The notes below the pieces were generated by a model. That model made no database searches, was not told the origin of the DNA, and saw only the letters and a program-made list of their open reading frames with translations. The position numbers were made by a program, and so were the translations under genes. A stretch of DNA of 64,000 nt, taken from positions 96,410 through 160,409 of the forward strand of contig NZ_SACO01000009.1 in assembly GCF_004005905.1 (NCBI RefSeq), in the 5' to 3' direction. Position 1 is the stretch's first letter. Each line of letters opens with the position of its first letter. Shown here one piece after another: positions 19,632-36,660 of this stretch. The stretch comes from Novosphingobium umbonatum. Its GTDB lineage: Bacteria; Pseudomonadota; Alphaproteobacteria; Sphingomonadales; Sphingomonadaceae.

Positions 19632-20147
19632 TTACGCAGCGTCCTTGTCGGCATAGGCGGCGAACACGCGGGCCAGCTTGGCCGCCGGAGCGGTCGAGAG
19701 CTGAGCCAGCTTGGTTGCCGGTGCCTGGACAAGGCCGATAAGCTTGGCGCGCAGTTCGTCCAGCGAGGGCATGGAGGCCAGAGCCTTCACACCGTCAGCG
19801 TTCAGAACAACGTTGCCCAATCCGCCACCAACGATCTCGATCTTGTCGGTCGTCTTGGCGAATTCCACCACTGCCTTGGCAGCGGCCACCGGATCCACCG
19901 ACCATGCAAGGGCGGTAGGGCCGGTGAGGAAATCGCCGAGACCATCGTAGGGCGTTTCCTGGGCGGCAAGCTTGGCAAGACGGTTCTTCGCTACCTTATA
20001 GGTACCGCCGGCTTCACGGATCTTGTTACGCAGCGTCGTGGACTGCGCAACGGTCAGACCGAGGTTGCGGGTGACAACCACCACGCCAACTTCGTTGAAG
20101 ATCGCGTTCAGGCTGGCGACCGATTCGGCTTTCTGCGAACGATCCAT
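19632..20147 (-). CDS. rplJ: 50S ribosomal protein L10
   Basis: 171 residues. L10 anchors the L7/L12 stalk to 23S rRNA and in many bacteria represses its own operon by binding the mRNA leader. Start at [19 protein letters not shown] lies six bases upstream, while the longer open frame upstream is leader sequence. C-terminal helices that bind L12 ([21 protein letters not shown]) are intact. It is not followed by rpoBC as in the common order; the pair rplJ-rplL is a separate unit on the opposite strand. Confidence 0.97.
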   Translation of the reverse strand: MDRSQKAESVASLNAIFNEVGVVVVTRNLGLTVAQSTTLRNKIREAGGTYKVAKNRLAKLAAQETPYDGLGDFLTGPTALAWSVDPVAAAKAVVEFAKTTDKIEIVGGGLGNVVLNADGVKALASMPSLDELRAKLIGLVQAPATKLAQLSTAPAAKLARVFAAYADKDAA

Positions 20148-20660
20148 GCCTAACTCCTTCATCGTGTTCCGTTTGAGGGCAAGCCCCAAGCGGAGGTCAC
20201 ATTTGGCACGGAGGAGACCCCCGTACCGGCTACTGTTGTCTTGGGTCCGGCGACGCAAAAGCGCGGCCCGCCCAAGGCGAGAAGTCCGTTGACGAAGGGA
20301 AGGAGGCGGGTTCGGCAGGCGCGATGCGCCGGATCGAACACCCAAAAGCCGCAAAAGTCCAAAAGTGGAGCCAAGCTGCTAAAAATTCTCGTTTCCCCGC
20401 CTAGGTTGGAGATTAAGCAAGAGAGTATCCCTTGCGCCAACTGTCTCGGACGGATGAAACCGACGGGACAAGCCCGCCAGAGTCGAGCGCGCCATTACGC
20501 AGATGGGCGCCCGGAGTCAAGCGTCGTGCAAGCGTCGTGCAAGCGGCGCGAAGGCGGGGCGGGCAATCGCAAACGGGCAACTAGGCCAACCTCCTTAGGG
20601 TTTCGCTAAGCATATTTGTGCCAGAACAGGCCCGCGCCGCAAGCTGGCGGTGCAGAACAC
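20148..20660. promoter_or_regulatory. Divergent intergenic region: rplJ leader and upstream region of the methyltransferase-like gene
   Basis: About 510 bases. The part next to rplJ should hold its promoter and leader, where an L10-type autoregulatory structure is expected from knowledge of the operon; I can see GC-rich stems but no confident match. At 20519-20545 the 11-base unit AAGCGTCGTGC occurs twice in tandem followed by a partial third copy. No convincing gene is present. Confidence 0.5.
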
Positions 20661-21341
20661 ATGATCGAGGCCTTTATGATTCCCGCGTCCAGCCCCCAAC
20701 TGGCCCTGCATGACCAAGGTTGGGCCGATAAGGTTTTTGCCCGCGTGCCGCCGCGCGTGCTGGACCGGATCGAGCAGGTGCTGATTCTGGCGCTCTGGCT
20801 GGTGCTGCTGCGCCGTGTGCTGACGTCGGGCAATGGTTATGCGCCGCTGGCGCTGATTTCGGAATCGGTGATCGTGCTGTTCGTGCTGATCCGCCGCCCG
20901 ACTCAGGCGATATCCATGCGTCTGGGCGACTGGCTGCTGGCGATGGTGGCCACCGCCGCGCCTTTGATGGTGCAGCCGGTGGCGGATGGCTGGCCAATGG
21001 TTGCCCCCTATGCGGTGGGTGTGGTTTTGGCGGGCAATCTGGTACAGGCGGGGGCCAAATTGTCGCTGCGTCGCAGTTTCGGCATTGCTCCGGCCAATCG
21101 CGGAGTAAAAAGCGATGGCCTCTACCGCTTTGTGCGCCACCCGATGTATGCGGGCTATCTTTTCGTCCATATCGGCATTTTCGCCCTGATGCCCAGCGCG
21201 ATGAACCTTGTGATCTATGCGCTGGGTTGGTGGGCGCAAATCCTGCGCTTGCTGGCGGAAGAAGCCCTGCTGGGGCGGGACGAGGCCTATGCTGCCTACA
21301 TGGGCAAGGTGCGTTGGCGTTTGGTGCCGGGGGTGTTTTGA
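20661..21341 (+). CDS. Isoprenylcysteine carboxyl methyltransferase-like membrane protein
   Basis: About 226 residues with five hydrophobic segments. The C-terminal half carries the family signature: GLYRFVRHPMYAGYLFVHIGIFAL with the RHPMY motif that binds S-adenosylmethionine in the ICMT/PEMT family, and the terminal EEALLGRDEAYAAYMGKVRWRLVPGVF ending. Bacterial members methylate lipids or small hydrophobic substrates; the substrate is unknown here. ATG 20661 and ATG 20676 are both possible starts. It is inserted between rplJL and rpoB, which are normally adjacent. Confidence 0.85.
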   Translation: MIEAFMIPASSPQLALHDQGWADKVFARVPPRVLDRIEQVLILALWLVLLRRVLTSGNGYAPLALISESVIVLFVLIRRPTQAISMRLGDWLLAMVATAAPLMVQPVADGWPMVAPYAVGVVLAGNLVQAGAKLSLRRSFGIAPANRGVKSDGLYRFVRHPMYAGYLFVHIGIFALMPSAMNLVIYALGWWAQILRLLAEEALLGRDEAYAAYMGKVRWRLVPGVF

Positions 21342-21687
21342 AACCTCGGATCGGGTGCCCAAATGTGGCGCAAACACATTGACTCACCCCACCCCACCGC
21401 CTAAAGGCAGCGGGTTCTATCGCTTCGAGCAAGATTGACCCAGCGCGGGGGTTGGTCGCGGAATGGAAGCGGTGGTTTGCATCTGACGCAAAGGGCTGCT
21501 GGCCAAGGATCTTACGGGATTATCCGGTAAGGTGTGGTGCCAAGCGGCCTTTTTGTATTTGGACCTTCGGGTTTGAAAATCAGATGTCGCCATTACCGCG
21601 CATGGCAGTTTCACGGGGCCTTGGCCGTCTTTTTTCCGCGAAAAAGATGGGTTTGGCCCGCAATGTAAAGAGGCAAAGTACAGCCCT
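21342..21687. promoter_or_regulatory. Upstream region of rpoB
   Basis: 346 bases with no convincing gene. It must carry the rpoB promoter because rplJL lies on the other strand. A TTGACT at 21379 followed 17 bases later by TAAAGG is a possible promoter, but the -10 match is weak. Several short stems are present; nothing decisive. Confidence 0.4.
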
Positions 21688-25839
<4,152 letters not shown>

Positions 25840-25847
25840 CAGTCAGG

Positions 25848-25927
25848 GCCGGTGTGGCGGAACGGTAGACGCACCACTCCAGTGGTCCCTCGCAAGAGGG
25901 TGCGGGTTCAACTCCCAGCCACCGGCA
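25848..25927 (+). pseudogene. Degenerate tRNA-Leu-like element between rpoB and rpoC
   Basis: The 80-base segment has a perfect 7-bp acceptor stem (GCCGGTG / CACCGGC), a Leu-type D-arm segment (GGCGGAACGGTAGACGCA) and a class II variable arm CCCTC-GCAA-GAGGG. The anticodon arm is abnormal: ACCACT and AGTGGT enclose only two bases, so a seven-base loop and anticodon are missing. The T-arm is also mismatched (GCGGG / CCCAG around TTCAACT). It therefore cannot be a working tRNA; I call it a decayed tRNA-Leu or a tRNA-like structure kept in the rpoB-rpoC message, possibly for processing. Confidence 0.6.
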
Positions 25928-25973
25928 ACTGATTGAGCGCTTTTCGAATTTCCCTCCCAGTGAGGATTACAAA

Positions 25974-30257
<4,284 letters not shown>

Positions 30258-30285
30258 GCCCCCCGCCTGAGACGGGCCAAGACAG

Positions 30286-30326
30286 AAACCCCGCCGAGGC
30301 GTCACGCTTCGGCGGGGTTTTCTTTT
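30286..30326 (+). terminator. Intrinsic terminator of rpoBC
   Basis: Perfect 12-bp stem (AAACCCCGCCGA / TCGGCGGGGTTT) with an 11-base loop that can itself pair, followed by TTTTCTTTT. Confidence 0.92.
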
Positions 30327-30352
30327 ACCCTTAATCGCCGCGTATAGTGCGC

Positions 30353-30387
30353 AAAAGAAAACGCCCCGCGGATTAGGCGGGGCGTTT
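30353..30387 (-). terminator. Intrinsic terminator of the fatty acyl-AMP ligase gene
   Basis: On the minus strand an 11-bp stem (AAACGCCCCGC / GCGGGGCGTTT) is followed by TTCTTTTGC. It sits back to back with the rpoC terminator. Confidence 0.88.
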
Positions 30388-30410
30388 GGTAAAGCTCGGA
30401 AGGCCTTAAA

Positions 30411-32189
30411 TCAGGCTGCCAGCGAGAAGGGTTCAATCTCGCCGGAGAGATACAGCTTCTTGGCCTTGGCGCGGCTCAGCTTGCCCGAGGAGGTGCGCGG
30501 CAGCGTGCGCGGCGGCACCAGTTCCACCACAGCGGGATGGCCCAGAATGCCGCGCACCTTTTCGGCGACGGCATTGCGCAGCTTCAAACGTTCAGCAGGG
30601 TCAGACGTGCGGCAATGCACCAGCACGGCGGCGGTTTCCTCGCCTGTCTCGGTCTGCAGGCTGAAAGCGGCAATATCGCCCTGATGGAAGCCGGGCAGCT
30701 GTTCCACCGCCCATTCAATATCCTGCGGCCAGTGGTTCTTGCCGTTGATGATGATCATGTCCTTGGCGCGGCCAACGATGAACAGATAGCCTTCGGCATT
30801 GACATAGCCCATGTCGCCCGTGTCCAGCCAGCCATCGACCATGCAGGCCTGCGTGGCTTCCTCGTCGCGGTAATAGGAGTGCATGACCGAGGGGCCCTTG
30901 CACCATACTTTGCCGATCTGGTGGTCGCCCAGCACAGCGCCCGCGCCATCGCGGATTTCCAGCGCCATATCCAGCACCGGCTTGCCGCAATTGACGATGG
31001 CGCGATAGCGGGCAGGGCGCGACAGGTCGCGGGGCTGGCCCGACAGGCGTTCTTCTTCCACCAGTTCGACGCGGATGCCTTCACCCGGCGGCATGATGGT
31101 GACGGCCAGAGTCGCCTCGGCCAGACCATAGGAGGGCAGGAAGGCATTGGCCTTGAAACCGGCGGGGGCAAAGGCTTTGACAAAGCCCTGCATCACATCG
31201 GGGCGAATCATATCCGCGCCATTGCCCGCCAGACGCCAGCGTGACAGGTCGAAACGCTCGGCCACATTGCTCTGGCTGGAAATGCGGCGGGCGCAAATGT
31301 CATAGCCAAAGGTGGGCGAATAGGAGATCGAATTGCCCGGATTGCGGCTGATCATATCCAGCCATGCCAACGGGCGGCGGGCGAAGTCCTCGGTTTTGAG
31401 GTAATCGGTCGAAACCTGATTGGCGATGACCGACAGGAAGCAGCCGACCAGACCCATATCGTGATACCAAGGCAGCCAGCTGATGCAGCGGTCATCCTCG
31501 CCCACTTCCATGCCCAGCGAATGGCCGCGCAGATTGTTGAGCAGGGCGGCGTGCGTCACCGCCACGCCATGCGGGAAGCGCGTCGAGCCCGAGGAATATT
31601 GCAGATAGCAGATGTCATCCGTGCCGGTGGCGGGCAGGGCGCATTCCACCGCGGCTTCGGCGGCCAGCACATCCCAGCCCGAGCCGAGGCAGTTGCCGCC
31701 CTTGGCATTATGCGCCGCGGTGGCTGCATCGCCCATATGGGCAATTTCGGGTGGGTAGAAGAACAGGGTCGGGTCGCTGCTGGCCAATTGCACGGCCAGT
31801 TGGTCGATATAATTGTCCTTGCCGCCAAAGCTGGTGGGCAAGGGCAGCGGCACCGGCCATGCGCCGGCATAGATCACGCCGCAGAACAGGGCGGCGAAAT
31901 CGGCGCCGGTTTCGGCCACCAGCGCGATACGGTCACCCTTCTGCACGCCGCGCGCGATCAGGCGAAAGGCAAAGTCCAGCGCGTCAGCGCGCAATTCGCG
32001 GAAAGTATAGGCGCGGGCCAGATTGCCGCGCGGATCGTGGAAATTCAGCCCGCGCGTGCCTTGGGCGGCATAGTCCAGCGCCTCGCCAAAAGTGGCGAAA
32101 TCCGCGAAGCGGCGCGGTAGGGCGCAGGCGTTGGGCGTTGGCACGGGGCCAGCGGCAACGGGGGCTTCAAGCGTGGCGGTCTCGGTCAT
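30411..32189 (-). CDS. Fatty acyl-AMP ligase (FAAL) of the acyl-adenylate-forming family
   Basis: 592 residues. FAALs activate fatty acids to acyl-adenylates, normally for transfer to an acyl carrier protein rather than CoA. Motifs: the adenylation P-loop region YLQYSSGSTRFPHGVAVTH (about 195-213), WLPWYHDMGLVG, SYGLAEATLAV and the DTGDMGYV plus GRAKDMIIINGKNHWPQDIE blocks. The last block with NHWPQDIE is typical of FAAL rather than FACL enzymes. No carrier protein, polyketide synthase or peptide synthetase gene lies nearby, so the acceptor is not encoded in this window. Divergent from recX. Confidence 0.92.
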   Translation of the reverse strand: MTETATLEAPVAAGPVPTPNACALPRRFADFATFGEALDYAAQGTRGLNFHDPRGNLARAYTFRELRADALDFAFRLIARGVQKGDRIALVAETGADFAALFCGVIYAGAWPVPLPLPTSFGGKDNYIDQLAVQLASSDPTLFFYPPEIAHMGDAATAAHNAKGGNCLGSGWDVLAAEAAVECALPATGTDDICYLQYSSGSTRFPHGVAVTHAALLNNLRGHSLGMEVGEDDRCISWLPWYHDMGLVGCFLSVIANQVSTDYLKTEDFARRPLAWLDMISRNPGNSISYSPTFGYDICARRISSQSNVAERFDLSRWRLAGNGADMIRPDVMQGFVKAFAPAGFKANAFLPSYGLAEATLAVTIMPPGEGIRVELVEEERLSGQPRDLSRPARYRAIVNCGKPVLDMALEIRDGAGAVLGDHQIGKVWCKGPSVMHSYYRDEEATQACMVDGWLDTGDMGYVNAEGYLFIVGRAKDMIIINGKNHWPQDIEWAVEQLPGFHQGDIAAFSLQTETGEETAAVLVHCRTSDPAERLKLRNAVAEKVRGILGHPAVVELVPPRTLPRTSSGKLSRAKAKKLYLSGEIEPFSLAA

Positions 32190-32308
32190 GGCGTCTTGGA
32201 CTTTCTAACGGGTCTTGTCGTGATCGGGCTGAGCACAGCCTTCCGGCTCCGCATCACGCGGATAATCGCATTGTCCTTTGGGCCGCGACTGTGGCACGAA
32301 TATGGCCG

Positions 32309-32923
32309 ATGGATGACAAGAGCCGCCCCGATCGTCGCGAAAAGCGCCCGCCTCGCCCCCTGAATGGGGCAAGGCTGGAGGAAATGGCGCTGGCCTATGT
32401 GGCGCGTTTCGCGGTCAGCGAATCCAAGCTGCAATCCTATCTGGCGCGCAAATTTCGTGAACGGGGCTGGGAAGAGGAAGGCGCGGATGTGCCCGCCTTG
32501 ATCGATGCGCTGGTCGCCCGTTTTGTCAGCGCAGGCTATGTGGATGATGCCAGCTACGCGCGGATGAAAAGCGGCAGCCTGTTGCGGCGCGGCTATGGCC
32601 AGCGGCGCATCGGTCAGGCCTTGGGGCAGGACGGGATTGACGAGACGATCCGCGCCGAGGTGACCCCCGACCAAGGCGCGGCGCGGGCGGCGGCTCTGGC
32701 CTATGCGCGCAAGAAACGGCTTGGGCCTTATGCGCGGGAAGGGGCTTTGGCCGATCCGGCGATCCGGCAAAAGCAATTGGGGGCCATGTTGCGGGCGGGG
32801 CATGATATGGGCGTGGCGCGGGCCATTCTGGATTTTGCGGAGGTGGAAAGCGCAGAGGAATGGGTGGCGCAGGCACAGGATGCCGCGGCCCGAGAAGCGG
32901 GGCGGACCGTCTGGGATTGGTAG
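32309..32923 (+). CDS. recX: RecX family regulatory protein
   Basis: 204 residues. RecX binds and modulates RecA filaments. The family pattern is visible in three-helix repeats: ALAYVARFAVSESKLQSYLARKFRERG, IDALVARFVSAGYVDDASYARM and RRGYGQRRIGQALGQDGI. Start at MDDKSRPDRREKRPP, 119 bases after the divergent FAAL start; the frame is open far upstream but that part is antisense to FAAL. recA is not in the window. Confidence 0.88.
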   Translation: MDDKSRPDRREKRPPRPLNGARLEEMALAYVARFAVSESKLQSYLARKFRERGWEEEGADVPALIDALVARFVSAGYVDDASYARMKSGSLLRRGYGQRRIGQALGQDGIDETIRAEVTPDQGAARAAALAYARKKRLGPYAREGALADPAIRQKQLGAMLRAGHDMGVARAILDFAEVESAEEWVAQAQDAAAREAGRTVWDW

Positions 32924-33059
32924 GGCGCAGGCGTCTTTCGCGCTTTTCCGCTGGCTTACGCGCATCATCGCTTGCCCTTGGCCCCATGCTTGCGCTAGGC
33001 GATTGCCCAAATCTCGGGCGCTTTGCCGTGCCCGTAGCGAATCAAGGGAAACGCAAGAG

Positions 33060-33455
33060 ATGATCTTCACCTGGTGGAAAAGCACCACTTTTGGCACATG
33101 GCTTGATACCAAGTTCGGTGGCGAGCTGGTTGGAGAGGATCATCAGGGCAATAAATATTATCGCTCCAAGAAGGTGATTCCCGCCGGTGCCAACAGCGCC
33201 TTTGCCGGCCGTGAACGCCGCTGGGTGATCTATAACGGCGAAAACGATTCGAGCCGCGTGCCCGCCGAATGGCATGGCTGGCTGCACAATTCCTATGATG
33301 CCGTGCCGCAGAGCCATCTGCCCCCGCCGCGCATCTGGGAAGCCGATTACACCCCCAATGCCACTGGCACGGCCAAGGCGCACCGCCCCCACGCGCAGGA
33401 TCGCCAGAATCCTGCCAAGCGTGCGGGTTATGAAGCCTGGACTCCGGAAGGCTGA
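33060..33455 (+). CDS. NADH:ubiquinone oxidoreductase accessory subunit NDUFA12 homologue
   Basis: 131 residues. NDUFA12 homologues are supernumerary subunits of complex I shared by alphaproteobacteria and mitochondria. The signature is clear: WWKSTTFGTWLDTKFGGELVGEDHQGNKYY, RRWVIYNGENDSSRVPAEWHGWLH and the Pro-rich SHLPPPRIWE. AAGAG lies just upstream of the ATG. It is eight bases from the DUF2155 gene, an arrangement usual in Alphaproteobacteria. Confidence 0.95.
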   Translation: MIFTWWKSTTFGTWLDTKFGGELVGEDHQGNKYYRSKKVIPAGANSAFAGRERRWVIYNGENDSSRVPAEWHGWLHNSYDAVPQSHLPPPRIWEADYTPNATGTAKAHRPHAQDRQNPAKRAGYEAWTPEG

Positions 33456-33463
33456 ACAAAACC

Positions 33464-34105
33464 ATGGCGCAAGCGCGCAAAGCTGGTGCTGCCGCGCTGG
33501 CGCTGCCTGTTTTGTTGGGGTCTGTTATGTTGACTTTGGCCGCCTGCAAGGGCGACCAGAGCCAGCCTGACCCCAGCGCTACCGCCACCTCTGTGCCGCA
33601 GGGTGTAGCGGCCAGTGGTGCTGTGCCCAATGCGCAGCAGGCGGCCTTGGGCACGCCTTTGGCCGAGCGCGTGGCCGTGATCGGCCTGCTGAACAAGCGC
33701 AACAATGAAGCCCATGACTTCGTGCTGAAAGTGGGCGAGGCCAAGCGCTTCGGCAATGTGGTGGTCAAGCTGTCCAGCTGTGAACGCACTGCGCCTTGGG
33801 AAACGACTCAGGAAGTGGGCGCCTTCGTTCAGGTGTTTATTGAGGAACGTCTGGGCCTGTCCGACCCTTTGCGTTGGCGGAAAGCCTTTTCAGGCTGGCT
33901 GTTCCGCAATTCGCCGGGCCTTAATGTGATGCAGCATCCGGTCTATGATGTCTGGGTCAAGGATTGCGCGATGAAATTCCCCGGCGAGGAAGAAAATCCC
34001 GCCGATTTCGCCGCTGCCAAAGCCGCGCCAAAGCCGGTGGCCAGCGAGGCTGCCCCTGCCGAGGAAGCGCCTGCCCCCACTCTGGCCGAAGACACCGAGA
34101 ACTGA
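33464..34105 (+). CDS. DUF2155-domain protein, probable lipoprotein
   Basis: 213 residues. The N-terminus is hydrophobic and ends with LAACKG, a lipobox-like site. The DUF2155 core is visible: DFVLKVGEAKRFGNVVVKLSSCERTAPWETTQEVGAFVQV, SGWLFRNSPGLNVMQHPVYDVWVKDC, where two conserved cysteines probably pair. The C-terminal 45 residues are Ala/Pro/Glu-rich and low complexity. The function of the family is unknown, but it commonly follows NDUFA12. Its last 163 bases overlap the end of aat on the other strand. Confidence 0.92.
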   Translation: MAQARKAGAAALALPVLLGSVMLTLAACKGDQSQPDPSATATSVPQGVAASGAVPNAQQAALGTPLAERVAVIGLLNKRNNEAHDFVLKVGEAKRFGNVVVKLSSCERTAPWETTQEVGAFVQVFIEERLGLSDPLRWRKAFSGWLFRNSPGLNVMQHPVYDVWVKDCAMKFPGEEENPADFAAAKAAPKPVASEAAPAEEAPAPTLAEDTEN

Positions 34106-34689
34106 GCCGCGTCGAGCCGCGCCATATAGTCCTTTTGCGTAATCTCTATCGCGCCCAGGGATGCCAAATGGGGCGTGATGAACTGGCAGTCGAGCAATTC
34201 GACCCCGCCCATGCGCAAGGCGACCACCAGCCATGCCAGCGCCACTTTTGACGCATTGCTGACGCGGGAAAACATGCTTTCCCCGCAGAATACGCGGTCA
34301 AAACCCACGCCATAAAGCCCGCCCACCAATTCATCGCCACGCCAGACCTCGATAGAATGGGCAAGGCCTACCTCATGCAGCGCGCAATAGGAGGCGGCGA
34401 TGCGGTGGCTGATCCATGTCTGCCCCGATTCGCTGGGGCGCGGGGCGGCGCATTCCTGCACCACGCGGGCAAAGGCGGCGTTGCAGGTGACGGTAAAGCC
34501 CCCCTTTCGCAGCGAACGCGCCAGCGAATGCGAGCAGTGGAACCCGTCGAGTGGCAGAATTCCGCGCCTTTTGGGTTCGACCCAGAAAATTTCCGGATCA
34601 TCGCGCGCATCGGCCATGGGGAACACGCCGCTGCGATAGGCCAGCAGCAGCAGCGAAGGCTCGATCAAAGGCAAATTGGCGCAATCCAC
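33943..34689 (-). CDS. aat: Leucyl/phenylalanyl-tRNA--protein transferase
   Basis: 248 residues. The enzyme adds Leu or Phe to proteins with N-terminal Lys or Arg, creating N-end-rule substrates for ClpAP. Family hallmarks: LLLLAYRSGVFPMAD, WVEPKRRGILPLDGFHCSHSLARSLRK, GLAHSIEVWRGDELVGGLYGVGFDRVFCGESMFSR and ELLDCQFITPHLASLGAIEI. After RLDAAQ about 50 residues of Ala/Ser-rich sequence follow that are encoded antisense to the DUF2155 gene, beyond the usual end of the family. Whether this tail is functional is unknown. Confidence 0.94.
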   Translation of the reverse strand: MDCANLPLIEPSLLLLAYRSGVFPMADARDDPEIFWVEPKRRGILPLDGFHCSHSLARSLRKGGFTVTCNAAFARVVQECAAPRPSESGQTWISHRIAASYCALHEVGLAHSIEVWRGDELVGGLYGVGFDRVFCGESMFSRVSNASKVALAWLVVALRMGGVELLDCQFITPHLASLGAIEITQKDYMARLDAAQFSVSSARVGAGASSAGAASLATGFGAALAAAKSAGFSSSPGNFIAQSLTQTS

Positions 34690-34829
34690 AGATAAAATGC
34701 TTAGCAGACACGGGGGCTTGGCGAAAAGCGCAGATTGGTCCGCCCATCGGCACTACAGGAATTTTACGCAAATTCTGCGATGAGCGCTTGCCAAGTGGGA
34801 AACACCTCCTTAAAGGCCGCCCAACGTGC

Positions 34830-34905
34830 AGGAGCGTAGCTCAGTTGGTAGAGCATCGGTCTCCAAAACCGAGGGCCGTGGGTTCGAGTCCCTCCGCTCC
34901 TGCCA
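34830..34905 (+). tRNA. tRNA-Trp (CCA anticodon)
   Basis: 76 bases with a seven-bp acceptor stem (AGGAGCG / CGCTCCT), an anticodon loop CTCCAAA giving anticodon CCA, a T-arm with GGTTCGAGTCC, discriminator G and an encoded 3' CCA. It precedes the secE-nusG region as in many bacteria, here with one extra gene in between. Confidence 0.97.
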
Positions 34906-34977
34906 AACTCTTTCCCAACCAACTGAAGCCTTTTACCAAGCCTTGCCAATTACGGCATCGGGCTTAGGGACGTTTGC

Positions 34978-36501
34978 GTGAATGCAAGCAAACAGGGCTT
35001 CTCGATGCAATCCACCTCCGTTCCGACCCTTGCCGATCGCCGCCTGACATGGGCGGCCTTGGCGCTGGCGGTCTTGTCATGCCTGCCGGTGCTGGTGGCG
35101 CGCTATCCGCAGATGAGCGATTATCCGGCGCATCTGGCGCGTTATGCGGTGATGCTGGACGGCGGGCGTAGCGCGGATCTGGCGCGTTATTACAGTTTCC
35201 AATGGGCATGGACCGGCAATCTGGGCGTGGACATCTTGATCCGCCCCTTTGCCGCGATTTTCGGGCTGGAAGGCGGCGGGCGGGTGATCACCGGCCTGAT
35301 CCCCGTGTTGACGGGGGCGGGGCTGGTGGCGGTCGATTATGCCCTGCGCCGCCGCGTGACGCTGTCCAGCCTGCTGTCCATGCCCTTTGTCTGGTCGCCG
35401 ATGATGCTGATCGGCTTGCTCAATTATGCGTTGGGGCAGGCGGGGGCGCTTTGGGCCTTTGCTTTATGGGTGGAAATGGACCGGCGCAAAACGGGTACGC
35501 TGACCCGCGCCTTGTGGTTTGTGCCGATTGGCTTGCTGGTCTGGCTGGGGCATATTTCGGCATGGGGCGTGCTGGGCGTGCTGGTGCTGGGCTATGAGCT
35601 GGCTATGCGGCGCCATTGGATCGCTTTGCTGGCCCCTTGGCCTTTGCTGGGGCCTGTGGTGGTGATGAAGCTGCTGCCGGGCACCACCAGCGCCTTTTCC
35701 TATGGCGCCTATTGGTGGATCTATAAGCAGGCGATCTGGCTGAAAGCCATGCGCGATGTCTACCACGGGCTGGATTACACCTCGCTGATCCTTGTGCTGT
35801 TCATCTTCATCGTCGCGCTGCTGATCCGGCGGGTGGATGCCAGGCTGGGTCTGGCCGCGGGCCTGTTGCTGGTGCTGACCATTGCCGTGCCGCGCCATAT
35901 TTCGGGCGGCGATTATGCCGATTACCGGCTGATCACCACCGGCCTGATGGTCTGTATGCTGGCGGTGGACTGGCGCTTGCCCGCGCATATGCAGAAAGGT
36001 GCTCTGGCATTGGCGGCAGGTTTTGAACTGCTGCGCCTGATGGTCACCACGGTGAACTGGCATCAGGATTCCTCGCGGATGGAAGAGATGTTGGTGGCGC
36101 TGGACCACATCCCCCAAGGCGCGCGTGTGGCCAGCGCGGTGCTGGTGGAGCGTGAGCATTGGCCACTCAACCATTTCGAACATATTGGCGCCTACGCCGT
36201 GGTGCGCCGCCATGCGCTGACCAATGCCAATTTTGCCGTGCCCCATGTGCATATGCTGCAGATGAAACAGGGCGGCCCCAATTTCGACGACCCTTCCCAG
36301 CGCCTGCTGCTGACGCATAAGCAGCCGGTGGATCTGGCCAATTTCGCCCCTGCGCATGAGGCCGATTATCTTTGGTATGTGGGCGCGCGCGAACCTGACA
36401 GCCTGCCGGCCGGAGCCGTGGTGATCTGGCGCGGGCGCGAGTCGCTGGTGGCGCGATTGGTGCGTTGGAACGCTGCCCCGCCGGAAACGGCAGGAAACTA
36501 G
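34978..36501 (+). CDS. Multi-pass membrane protein of unknown function
   Basis: 507 residues (GTG start) or 498 (ATG 35005, MQSTSVPTLADRR). About ten hydrophobic segments. An early periplasmic-type loop contains MSDYPAHLARYAVM and a short YYSFQWAWTGNLGVD, a layout like glycosyltransferase (GT-C) or undecaprenyl-linked sugar membrane proteins. A C-terminal soluble portion of about 150 residues includes LDHIPQGARVASAVLVEREHWPLNHFEHIGAYAVVRR. It is placed between tRNA-Trp and secE, so it may share transcription with the translation genes. Function not assignable. Confidence 0.82.
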   Translation: MNASKQGFSMQSTSVPTLADRRLTWAALALAVLSCLPVLVARYPQMSDYPAHLARYAVMLDGGRSADLARYYSFQWAWTGNLGVDILIRPFAAIFGLEGGGRVITGLIPVLTGAGLVAVDYALRRRVTLSSLLSMPFVWSPMMLIGLLNYALGQAGALWAFALWVEMDRRKTGTLTRALWFVPIGLLVWLGHISAWGVLGVLVLGYELAMRRHWIALLAPWPLLGPVVVMKLLPGTTSAFSYGAYWWIYKQAIWLKAMRDVYHGLDYTSLILVLFIFIVALLIRRVDARLGLAAGLLLVLTIAVPRHISGGDYADYRLITTGLMVCMLAVDWRLPAHMQKGALALAAGFELLRLMVTTVNWHQDSSRMEEMLVALDHIPQGARVASAVLVEREHWPLNHFEHIGAYAVVRRHALTNANFAVPHVHMLQMKQGGPNFDDPSQRLLLTHKQPVDLANFAPAHEADYLWYVGAREPDSLPAGAVVIWRGRESLVARLVRWNAAPPETAGN

Positions 36502-36660
36502 GCCCTTTCTACCGCCGCCCTTGCAAAATGGCGCGAACAGGACTAGATCAGCCAGCATCTTCCGACATCGGAGTTCTGCACAGCCCCTCCCGGACCTGAT
36601 CCGGGGCGGCGCGGAGCCCTAGGCGGAACACAGAGCGCATGCGCGAAGGACGAAACGCAG

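Noticed and set aside
25848..25927. Functional tRNA-Leu
   Set aside because: The anticodon hairpin lacks a seven-base loop and the T-stem is mismatched, so it was recorded as a degenerate element.
30411..32189. Part of a polyketide or lipopeptide cluster
   Set aside because: The FAAL is alone; its neighbours are rpoC and recX, with no carrier protein or synthase.
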